DNA of 64,000 nucleotides from Rhizobium rhododendri (GTDB lineage Bacteria; Pseudomonadota; Alphaproteobacteria; Rhizobiales; Rhizobiaceae): positions 310,001 through 374,000 of the forward strand of contig NZ_CP117267.1 of assembly GCF_007000325.2 (NCBI RefSeq). Direction: 5' to 3'. The notes beneath the pieces were generated by a model. It was not told where the DNA came from, searched no databases, and saw only the letters and a list, made by a program, of their open reading frames with translations. Positions 27,721 to 36,323 of the stretch are shown one piece after another. How positions within the stretch are numbered: position 1 is the stretch's first letter; each line of letters begins with the position of its first letter. The position numbers and the translations under genes are program-made.

Positions 27721-28176
27721 TTACTGGCGGCTGCCTGTGCTTTCGGATGCGCCGATCTTGAACCGTGGGAACAGGAACACGCCGACCATGCTGCCGGAGT
27801 AACGTTCCTCGGTGCCGATGGACTCGCCGATGCAGAAAACCGGCTGACGTTGTCCACCTTCGGCAAGCACGGTTGTGGAGAAACAGAACGAGGAGGACGA
27901 GGTTGCTGCCTGTTCGAAAAGTTCGAGAATGCGCGAATGGTCGCGGCTGTCATAGCAGCGCATCAGGTTCAGCAGGCCGCATTCCGTCACGTGCAGGCCG
28001 TGCAGTATCGTGCTGAGGCTGCCGAGCTTGATCACACCGCTGGCGAGATCGCCGATCCAGCGCTCGGACACGCAAAACTGGCTTAGAAGTTCATGGTCTT
28101 CCTCGACGCCACGGGATCCCTCGATGAAAGGCGCCGCAAGATTGGCTTTGGCAATCTTAAACAAAACGTTCCCCAC
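27721..28176 (-). CDS. Conserved-type hypothetical protein, possibly PAS-like
   Basis: This frame of up to 151 residues has no membrane segment or signal peptide. The central stretch VTECGLLNLMRCYDSRDHSR then ILELFEQAATSSSSFCFST looks like a small sensor domain of PAS type, with a following beta-hairpin (GQRQPVFCIGES). I do not recognise it with certainty; the PAS idea is weak. Two starts are possible: GTG at 28176, or TTG at 28164 with GGGGA five bases ahead of it. It converges with the glutathione transferase gene. Upstream is a long non-coding region before groEL. Confidence 0.55.
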   Translation of the reverse strand: MGNVLFKIAKANLAAPFIEGSRGVEEDHELLSQFCVSERWIGDLASGVIKLGSLSTILHGLHVTECGLLNLMRCYDSRDHSRILELFEQAATSSSSFCFSTTVLAEGGQRQPVFCIGESIGTEERYSGSMVGVFLFPRFKIGASESTGSRQ

Positions 28177-28861
28177 TCCCGTGCGGCCACTCCCTGGCCA
28201 AGTACACTATCAGATTGTATATTTCCCGTCTCGCCTCAGATAGAAAAGCGGACGATTTTTAGCCGATGCCGCGCGTTATTACTATAATCGCAGACATGGC
28301 GTTCAGGTTAGTCACTTGAAAACCGTAACGATCAAGTAGCGAAATTTGTTTCACAAGAGCCGCAAAGCATCTTTAGACTGCAACTTGTTGGGAGCGAAGG
28401 TCTTTCGCAGATAACCTGCCGTTTTCCGCGCCCTGGTTCATCAGGGTCCGTTTTATAGAAGAAATATTAAAAACAGCAATGGGCCAAACGACGAAAACAC
28501 GTCGTATGTGCGTGTCAAAGCATATACTTAATGATCGGTTGCTGTTCAAGGTAAACCGGCTTTCGACTGGTCGTGTGCAAAAGCAGGAATTGAGAAGACA
28601 TCGTCAAAAGACCGGATGCACGGCAGGAAACCGTCGCTTCGCTCACAATGCATGCGTGGAAAGGGGAGGGGCGTTCTTTTGACATGAGCCTGTCGCTCAT
28701 TCTCCGGGCATCTGGGGCGCACTGTAGTCCGGGGACCAGAGCCCGTGATTTTGTCGACAGCACCGAGCTAACTTTACGGAGAGGGGATCAGAGGAATTGC
28801 CGGGATGCAATCTATGAGAGAATCGCGCGGTATTCTTCTGCGCCGTCCCGAGGCGGCGGAC
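28177..28861. other. Non-coding stretch between a hypothetical gene and groEL
   Basis: About 0.7 kb with lower G+C than its surroundings and no convincing gene. Short open frames at 28479-28682 (+), 28648-28896 (+) and 28515-28763 (-) overlap one another and show no recognisable protein. A small inverted repeat, ACGACG/CGTCGT, lies near 28487-28505. The region could hold a small RNA or just decayed sequence. Confidence 0.5.
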
Positions 28862-28888
28862 AAAAAAGGGCGACCCGAAGGTCGCCCT
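28862..28888 (-). terminator. Intrinsic terminator of groESL
   Basis: Read on the minus strand, GGGCGACC and GGTCGCCC arms enclose a short loop and are followed by six T residues. It begins 26 bases after the groEL stop codon. Confidence 0.9.
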
Positions 28889-28913
28889 CTCGATAGTGCG
28901 GTGATCCGAAGGA

Positions 28914-30599
<1,686 letters not shown>

Positions 30600-30632
30600 T
30601 TATGGAATTGTTGACGAAGAAAACCGGCTGGA

Positions 30633-30929
30633 TCAGCCGATGATCCCCATGATGTCGGCTTCCTTCATGATGAGAAGGTCTTCGCCGTCGAGCTTGACTT
30701 CAGTGCCCGACCACTTGCCGAACAGGATGCGGTCGCCAGCCTTGACGTCCAAAGGAATGATCGTGCCCTTGTCGTCGCGAACGCCGGTGCCGACAGCGAC
30801 GATTTCGCCTTCCTGCGGCTTTTCCTTGGCGGTGTCTGGAATGATGATGCCGCCCTTTGTCTTGGCTTCAGATTCGACGCGGCGTACGACGACGCGGTCG
30901 TGCAGCGGGCGGAAATTGGTGGTTGCCAT
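30633..30929 (-). CDS. groES: Co-chaperonin GroES (10 kDa subunit)
   Basis: GroES is the heptameric lid of the GroEL chamber. The 98-residue sequence has the N-terminal [14 protein letters not shown], the mobile loop [20 protein letters not shown] with its GGIII hydrophobic triplet that docks to GroEL, and the C-terminal [14 protein letters not shown]. Length and motifs are standard. The ATG at 30929 follows GAGGGATTAGAC. It is the first gene of the operon, 58 bases downstream of the CIRCE element, so its own 5' leader contains the operator. Confidence 0.98.
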   Translation of the reverse strand: MATTNFRPLHDRVVVRRVESEAKTKGGIIIPDTAKEKPQEGEIVAVGTGVRDDKGTIIPLDVKAGDRILFGKWSGTEVKLDGEDLLIMKEADIMGIIG

Positions 30930-30987
30930 TGTCTAATCCCTCGATCGAATGACATTCACGGACCACGGGGGATCCGTATGGGTAGTG

Positions 30988-31014
30988 TTGGCACTCAGCC
31001 TCGGCGAGTGCTAA
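30988..31014 (-). promoter_or_regulatory. CIRCE operator (HrcA binding site) of groESL
   Basis: TTGGCACTC and GAGTGCTAA flank a nine-base spacer, matching the CIRCE consensus TTAGCACTC-N9-GAGTGCTAA with one change. It lies immediately after the predicted -10 box, where bound HrcA would block transcription. Confidence 0.95.
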
Positions 31015-31021
31015 CGACCTG

Positions 31022-31050
31022 CATTTAGGGACGGCTGTCACGGGAGTCAA
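31022..31050 (-). promoter_or_regulatory. Predicted promoter of groESL
   Basis: On the minus strand TTGACT (31045-31050) and TAAATG (31022-31027) are 17 bases apart. The CIRCE element starts eight bases downstream of the -10 box. Confidence 0.7.
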
Positions 31051-31249
31051 TAACAGCGATAGTGAATTTTTGTACCGGAATTGTGACCCCCGGCCCGAAT
31101 TGCCCGAACCCTTTGCTGGCCATGCAAGCGCATCCGGCATGCGACTGCGGCAATTCGGCGTTCGGGACGCGCGGTGCTTTTTCAGACTTGTAATCTTGAA
31201 GCTGGTTTGCGATGTCAGCCGCAACGTCTCTTACCGGAAGAACAACGGC

Positions 31250-32098
31250 ATGGCCAAGCGTATCGATAGCCTTCGCGATCTCACCAGCGCCTACGACGTC
31301 GTCCTCTGCGACGTTTGGGGCGTGCTTCACAACGGCGTCGTTGCCAATGCCGATGCCTCGGCAGCGCTGGAAGCCGCCCGCGGGCGAGGCCAGGCCGTGG
31401 TGCTGATCACCAATTCGCCGCGCATCTCGCCGCAGGTCGTCGAGCAGTTGCGGACCATCGGCGTTTCGGACGGTGCCTATGACCGTATCGTCACATCCGG
31501 CGACGTCACGCGCACGCTGATCGCCGAGGGTCCGAAGTCGGTGTTTCTGCTCGGCCCGGACCGCGATGTCGCCCTGATCGAGGGCCTTGGTGTGGACCGT
31601 GTTTCCGCCGACGAAGCGCAGTCGGTGGTCTGCACCGGCTTCTTCGACGACGAGACCGAGACCCCGGAAGACTATACCGACATGCTGAAGGCCTTCGCGG
31701 CACGCAACGTGCCGATGATCTGCGCCAATCCGGATCTGATCGTCGAGCGCGGTCACAGGATGATCCCGTGCGCCGGCGCCATGGCTGCCTATTACAACCA
31801 GATGGGCGGCCAGACCCGCGTCGCCGGCAAGCCGCACCGGCCGATCTATGAGGCGAGCCTTGCGGCCGCCCGCGAGGTGCGCGGCGATTTCGATCTGTCG
31901 CGTGTCGTCGCCATCGGCGATGGGATGCCGACGGACGTGCGCGGCGCACTCGGCTACGGTCTCGACTTGCTCTATATCAGCCAGGGCATCCACGCCGGCG
32001 AATACACCATCGAGGGCAAGGCGGATGAAGCAATTCTGCATGCCTTCCTGGACAGGGAGCAGGCGTCACCGACATGGTGGATGCCGACGCTCGCCTGA
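31250..32098 (+). CDS. HAD-IIA family phosphatase (NagD-like)
   Basis: The 282-residue protein has HAD motif I in DVVLCDVWGVLHNGV, motif II in VLITNSPR, the cap domain of the IIA type between motifs II and III, and motif III/IV in VAGKPHRPIYEASL and VVAIGDGMPTDVRGAL. This is the NagD / pyridoxal-phosphate phosphatase-like group; the substrate is not determined. The start is the ATG at 31250, with GGAAG ahead; an open frame extends to 31070 but overlaps the groESL promoter region. The ribF start lies 21 bases after its stop, so the two probably form an operon. Confidence 0.88.
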   Translation: MAKRIDSLRDLTSAYDVVLCDVWGVLHNGVVANADASAALEAARGRGQAVVLITNSPRISPQVVEQLRTIGVSDGAYDRIVTSGDVTRTLIAEGPKSVFLLGPDRDVALIEGLGVDRVSADEAQSVVCTGFFDDETETPEDYTDMLKAFAARNVPMICANPDLIVERGHRMIPCAGAMAAYYNQMGGQTRVAGKPHRPIYEASLAAAREVRGDFDLSRVVAIGDGMPTDVRGALGYGLDLLYISQGIHAGEYTIEGKADEAILHAFLDREQASPTWWMPTLA

Positions 32099-32119
32099 AA
32101 CAGTCTGGATATTGACGCT

Positions 32120-33100
32120 ATGACCGTTTTCCATCGAAACGAGACCCGTGAACAACTGCCGGCGCACCTGCGCGGTGGCGTGATCGCCATCGGCAATTTC
32201 GACGGCGTCCACCGTGGTCACCGGTCGGTGCTGGATCGGGCGCTGGAGATTGCCAAGGCACGCGGCGTTCCGGCACTGGTGCTGACATTCGAGCCGCATC
32301 CCCGCTCGGTGTTCCGCCCTGACGAGCCCGTCTTCCGCCTGACGCCTGCGCCATTGAAGGCGCGCATCCTCGAAGCGCTCGGCTTTGACGCCGTCATCGA
32401 ATATCCGTTCGACCGCGAATTTTCGCAACGCTCGGCAGACGAGTTCGTCAGCACGATCCTGATCGACTGGCTCGGCGCCTCCGAAGTCGTCACCGGCTTC
32501 GATTTCCATTTCGGCCACGGGCGCGAAGGCGGTCCGGCCTTCCTGATGAATGCCGGCAGTCGCCATGGTTTCGGGGTGACGCTGATCGATGCCTTTCGCG
32601 ACGAGAATGCCGAAGTGGTGTCCTCGAGCCGCATCCGTGCCTTGCTGGTCGACGGTGAAATGTCCGAGGCCGCCGGTCTGCTCGGCTACCGCTACCTCGT
32701 GGAAGCAGACGTCATCGGTGGCGAAAGGCTCGGGCGCACGCTCGGCTATCCCACGGCCAACATGCGGCTGCCGCCGGAAACCGAATTGCGCAACGGCATC
32801 TATGCCGTGCGCTTCCGCACCGCCGACCGTGTCATCCACGATGGCGTCGCCAGCTACGGACGCCGCCCGACTGTGACAGAAAACGGCGCGCCTCTGCTCG
32901 AAACCTTTTTGTTCGATTTCAGCGGCGATCTCTACGGGCAACACTGCTCGGTGTCGTTTTTTGGCTATCTGCGGCCCGAACTGAAGTTCGACGGACTTGA
33001 GCCGCTGATCGCCCAGATGCGTAACGACGAGGCCGAGGCGCGGGCGCTGCTGTCAGGCGTCGCACCTCTCGGGGAACTCGACCGCATCCTCAATTCCTGA
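32120..33100 (+). CDS. ribF: Bifunctional riboflavin kinase / FAD synthetase
   Basis: RibF turns riboflavin into FMN and then FAD. The 326-residue protein has an N-terminal adenylyltransferase domain, recognised by VIAIGNFDGVHRGHRSVLD, LTFEPHPRSVF and the VVSSSRIRALL motif near residue 175. The C-terminal flavokinase domain follows, recognised by GERLGRTLGYPTANM and the LETFLFDFSGDLYG block. Both active sites look complete. It follows the HAD phosphatase gene by 21 bases; a phosphatase next to ribF has been suspected elsewhere of acting on flavin nucleotides, but nothing in the sequence proves that. Confidence 0.96.
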   Translation: MTVFHRNETREQLPAHLRGGVIAIGNFDGVHRGHRSVLDRALEIAKARGVPALVLTFEPHPRSVFRPDEPVFRLTPAPLKARILEALGFDAVIEYPFDREFSQRSADEFVSTILIDWLGASEVVTGFDFHFGHGREGGPAFLMNAGSRHGFGVTLIDAFRDENAEVVSSSRIRALLVDGEMSEAAGLLGYRYLVEADVIGGERLGRTLGYPTANMRLPPETELRNGIYAVRFRTADRVIHDGVASYGRRPTVTENGAPLLETFLFDFSGDLYGQHCSVSFFGYLRPELKFDGLEPLIAQMRNDEAEARALLSGVAPLGELDRILNS

Positions 33101-33231
33101 TGCTGCGCCGCGCAATCGAATTGTGGGGTTTGTAAGGCAAAATTGCTTGCGCAGCCAAGCTTAGCGTTTATGTCTTGGGCATTCTAGAAGCGGAATCGCC
33201 GCGCTAAAATGTCCGAAAGGCACTGCTCATC

Positions 33232-33429
33232 ATGGACAAACGTTCCGGAAAGGCAGCCCTCTGGCTGCTCGTCATTCCCTACATCGGGCTCCTCTGGGTG
33301 CCGTTCTACAATTTTCGCGATCCGGTGCTGTTCGGGTTTCCGTTCTTCTACTGGTACCAGCTTCTCTGGGTGCCGCTCACGGCTCTGCTGACATACATCG
33401 CTTACCGGAGCACGCGCCATGACGACTGA
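33232..33429 (+). CDS. DUF3311 small membrane protein, MctP partner
   Basis: The 65-residue protein has two hydrophobic helices (about residues 9-27 and 39-57) joined by FRDPVLFGFPFFYWYQ, the DUF3311 pattern. Such proteins are almost always encoded directly before a sodium:solute symporter, and here the stop codon overlaps the mctP start by 11 bases. It is presumably an accessory subunit of that transporter, in the manner of the small YhdT- or PanS-type partners, but this has not been shown by anything in the sequence. Confidence 0.85.
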   Translation: MDKRSGKAALWLLVIPYIGLLWVPFYNFRDPVLFGFPFFYWYQLLWVPLTALLTYIAYRSTRHDD

Positions 33430-34894
33430 TATCAATCCAACGGCGCTCGCCGTATTCCTGTTCTTCTTCGCGCTGGTCACCGTCATGGGCTTTGTCGCCG
33501 CCCGTTGGCGCAAGCCGGAGACACTGGCCCATATCGACGAATGGGGCCTCGGCGGCCGTAATTTCGGCACCTGGATAACCTGGTTCCTCGTCGGCGGCGA
33601 TTTCTATACCGCTTACACGATCATAGCAGTGCCGGCGCTGGTCTATGCCGTCGGCGCCTACGGCTTCTTCGCGCTACCCTATACGATCGTCGTCTATCCC
33701 TTCGTCTTCATGGTCATGCCTGTCCTCTGGAAGCGCGCCAAGGACCATGGCTATGTCACCGCCGGCGATGTCGTGCACGGCCAGTACGGCTCGCGCGGCC
33801 TGGAGCTGGCCGTGGCGATCACCGGCGTCATCGCCACCATGCCCTATATCGCATTGCAGCTGGTGGGCATGACCGTCGTCTTGAAGGCGCTCGGCCTGCA
33901 CGGCGAACTGCCGCTCGCCATCGCCTTCATCATCCTTGCGGTCTACACCTACTCGTCCGGCCTTCGCGCGCCGGCGCTGATCGCCTTCGTCAAGGACATC
34001 ATGATCTATATCGTGGTGATCGTTGCGGTCGCCGCCATTCCGATGAAGCTCGGCGGTTACGCCAGCGTCTTTGCCGCAGCCGACGCCGATTTCCAGGCCA
34101 AGGGGTCCGGCAGCCTGTTGCTCGGCAGCAACCAGTATGTCGCCTATGCCAGCCTCGCGCTCGGCTCGGCACTTGCCGCCTTCATGTATCCGCACACACT
34201 GACCGGCATCTTCGCCTCCAACAGCGGCAACACCATCCGCAAGAACGCCGTGCTTTTGCCGGCCTATACCCTGCTGCTTGGCCTGCTGGCGCTGCTTGGC
34301 TACATGGCGCATGCCGCGCACCTCACGGTGTCCAGCCCGAACGAAGTCGTGCCGGCGCTGTTCCAGTCGTTGTTCCCGAGCTGGTTCACCGGCTTTGCCT
34401 TCGCAGCGATTGCCATCGGCGCATTGGTGCCGGCGGCCGTCATGAGCATCGGCGCCGCCAACCTCTTCACCCGCAATTTCTGGAAGGCCTACGTCAATCC
34501 AGATGTCAGCCATGCGGGTGAGGCGCAGGTCGCCAAGATCGCCTCGCTGGTGGTCAAGGTCGGCGCGCTGCTGGTCATCCTGTTCCTGCCGACGCAGTTC
34601 GCCCTCGACCTGCAGCTGCTCGGCGGCATCTGGATCCTGCAGACTTTGCCGGCCCTGGTGTTCGGCCTCTACACCAACTGGTTCCGGGCACAGGGCCTCC
34701 TTGCTGGCTGGTTCGTCGGCTTCTTCGGCGGCACCTATCTGGTGTGGATCAACGGCTGGAAGCCGATGCAGGCCATCGCCTTCGGCGGCGCGCCTGTCAC
34801 GATCTACATCGGCCTGCTGGCGCTTGCCGCGAACATCGTCGTCGCTTCGGCGGTGAACGCTGTCACCAAGGGCAGGGCCACTGCACAGGCGTGA
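33419..34894 (+). CDS. mctP: Monocarboxylate uptake permease, sodium:solute symporter family
   Basis: The 491-residue protein is a 12-13-helix member of the SSS family. Typical stretches are the first-helix GFVAARWR, GGRNFGTWITWFLVGGDFYT and AFMYPHTLTGIFASNS. The sequence and the preceding DUF3311 gene match the rhizobial MctP carrier, which takes up lactate, pyruvate, propionate and alanine. In R. leguminosarum mctP is activated by a two-component system (mctSR) encoded nearby; no such genes are adjacent here, so control may be different or encoded elsewhere. Its 3' side is closed by a long palindromic repeat that could act as terminator. Confidence 0.87.
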   Translation: MTTDINPTALAVFLFFFALVTVMGFVAARWRKPETLAHIDEWGLGGRNFGTWITWFLVGGDFYTAYTIIAVPALVYAVGAYGFFALPYTIVVYPFVFMVMPVLWKRAKDHGYVTAGDVVHGQYGSRGLELAVAITGVIATMPYIALQLVGMTVVLKALGLHGELPLAIAFIILAVYTYSSGLRAPALIAFVKDIMIYIVVIVAVAAIPMKLGGYASVFAAADADFQAKGSGSLLLGSNQYVAYASLALGSALAAFMYPHTLTGIFASNSGNTIRKNAVLLPAYTLLLGLLALLGYMAHAAHLTVSSPNEVVPALFQSLFPSWFTGFAFAAIAIGALVPAAVMSIGAANLFTRNFWKAYVNPDVSHAGEAQVAKIASLVVKVGALLVILFLPTQFALDLQLLGGIWILQTLPALVFGLYTNWFRAQGLLAGWFVGFFGGTYLVWINGWKPMQAIAFGGAPVTIYIGLLALAANIVVASAVNAVTKGRATAQA

Positions 34895-34945
34895 CGGAAC
34901 GAGCCTGACAAACCCTGAAGAAGCTTGGTTGACGAGAGCGATCCC

Positions 34946-35071
34946 ACTCTCCCTCATCCTCGCCCTTGTGGCGGGGATCCAGCGACACGACGTCTGTCGA
35001 GTCAAAGACTCTTTCAGCTCAAGGACTTGAGCTGACTGGATCCCCGCCACAAGGGCGAGGATGAGGGGAGT
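34946..35071. repeat. Long imperfect palindromic intergenic repeat element
   Basis: Arms at 34951-34981 and 35037-35067 are perfect inverted copies over 31 bases (core CGCCCTTGTGGCGGGGATCC) and extend imperfectly outwards. The 55-base centre holds two smaller hairpins, GAGTC-AAA-GACTC and CAGCTCAA-GGAC-TTGAGCTG. The whole looks like a dispersed rhizobial palindromic element of the REP/RIME kind. It lies between mctP and the broken RES gene and could fold into a cruciform-like transcript end. Confidence 0.8.
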
Positions 35072-35180
35072 TTGGTGACCGGCTCGATTTCCCCGGTGGC
35101 CTGCTGAGCTGTTGGACAAGGCCCTTGTCAGCGGTCTGGACCGTGGCCGGCAACCCTACTTTTTCCTGCTGCCAGTCCCG

Positions 35181-35621
35181 CTACGGCTGCAGGAGACGGC
35201 TGTCGAAGGGATAGGATTTTATCTCCTCGATCCGGATTTCATGGGCGCGGGGGTGTTGCGGGTTGATGAGAATGTTGGCTGCCGGCGGCATGATCGCTGA
35301 CGGCACGCGGATCAGGCAAGCCTCGCCGCTCCGCAGGAGCTGGCTGCCTTTCGAGCGGGTGCGATTGATGTCGTCGAAATCGCCCTGATCGATGTCAATG
35401 TCTACCATCGGCAGATCGTCCGGACTTAAAATCCGCAACAGCTGGAAGGTCTCCGGAATCTGCTCAAGGCTGACCTGCACGAGGGTCTCGAGCAATGCAG
35501 TGGACGGATGATCGCAGCAATAGACGACAGGTGTGCCCAGGTCGTGCCATCGGCCCGGCGCGACCAGCCCACCGCGACCGGAGAGGTCCGCGTAGTTGGA
35601 TATGCGCTAGAGGGTCGTCAT
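35181..35621 (-). pseudogene. RES-family toxin gene with a nonsense codon at position 5
   Basis: Read on the minus strand from an ATG at 35621, the frame is M-T-T-L-stop-RISNYADLSGRGGLVAPGRW and stays open to 35181. It ends SAIMPPAANILINPQHPR and YPFDSRLL, typical of the RES domain. RES toxins degrade NAD+, and the arginine and tyrosines of the N-terminal RISNYADLSG block are in the active site. The fifth codon is TAG (35607-35609) where relatives have a tryptophan (TGG), a single-base change. The other codons look normal and no further lesion is seen. The next in-frame start, a TTG at 35495, would lose 42 residues with the active-site block. The ATG overlaps the antitoxin stop codon by one base. 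Confidence 0.85.
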
Positions 35622-36031
35622 CAGACATAAATGCCGTAGTCTATCTGATAAAGAGACGTCTCGACCAGACGGGCTCCGGTCTCCGATTCCAGCAGGTCGA
35701 TCGGGGCGATCCCTTTCAGCGCGCGATTGGGATTGCGCAGCCATTGGTGGGCCTTGTCATGGTCGCCAAAAACCTTGTCTGCCAGCTCGCTGATACGCAA
35801 TAGGCGCTGGGCGCTGTCGTTTTCGGCAAGCGTCAGAGGCTCGCCTTTCTCGACACGCCGCGCAAGCGTTCTGCGCGGTGCCACGAAACGATAGATCTCC
35901 TCCGTCGAGAAGCCATGCTCTCTGAGTTGACCGACTGCCTTCGCCTCGAACGAGGGCCAGGCATTGTCGGTCACCATTACAAGTGCCGCTTGTGTTGACC
36001 TGCCGCCGGCTATCGGAAAACTGTCTGCCAT
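35621..36031 (-). CDS. Xre/MbcA/ParS-type antitoxin of a RES-Xre module
   Basis: The 136-residue protein has the N-terminal Xre-like helix-turn-helix (REHGFSTEEIYRFVAPRRTL) and the C-terminal DUF2384/MbcA-ParS toxin-binding domain (ADKVFGDHDKAHQWLRNPNR, then ALKGIAPIDLLESETGARLV). This is the antitoxin that normally caps the RES toxin active site and represses the operon. The ATG at 36031 has GGAG seven bases upstream; an ATG at 36049 would start almost at the predicted transcription start. The antitoxin frame is intact although its toxin gene is broken. Its promoter carries a good inverted-repeat operator. Confidence 0.88.
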   Translation of the reverse strand: MADSFPIAGGRSTQAALVMVTDNAWPSFEAKAVGQLREHGFSTEEIYRFVAPRRTLARRVEKGEPLTLAENDSAQRLLRISELADKVFGDHDKAHQWLRNPNRALKGIAPIDLLESETGARLVETSLYQIDYGIYV

Positions 36032-36044
36032 GGGAATGCTCCGT

Positions 36045-36087
36045 GCCATTTGCCAGTCATCATACGCGCAAATGGCCAAATCTTCAA
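36045..36087 (-). promoter_or_regulatory. Promoter and autoregulatory operator of the xre-res module
   Basis: TTGAAG (36082-36087) and TATGAT (36059-36064) on the minus strand are 17 bases apart. A perfect inverted repeat, GCCATTTGC-N14-GCAAATGGC (36045-36076), straddles the -10 box. The layout fits repression by the Xre antitoxin. Confidence 0.75.
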
Positions 36088-36323
36088 TCGTCGCTTTCGC
36101 CGCTGCCAACCTCTTCCTTTTCCCCCGAAAACCGCCTATGAACCGGCGGTAATGACCCAATTTTGGCTGGCAGTAGCGATACGAATTATAGGCCCGGCTT
36201 TCCGCGCGCATTAGCTGCCGGAAGGTCCGGGTTCTTGGCGCTTCCCCCAAGCGCTCCTCCGCCACCGAAAATTTCCCGATTGGATGCGCCCGCTTGGGGC
36301 TGCAAGAGACGATTGTCAGCACA

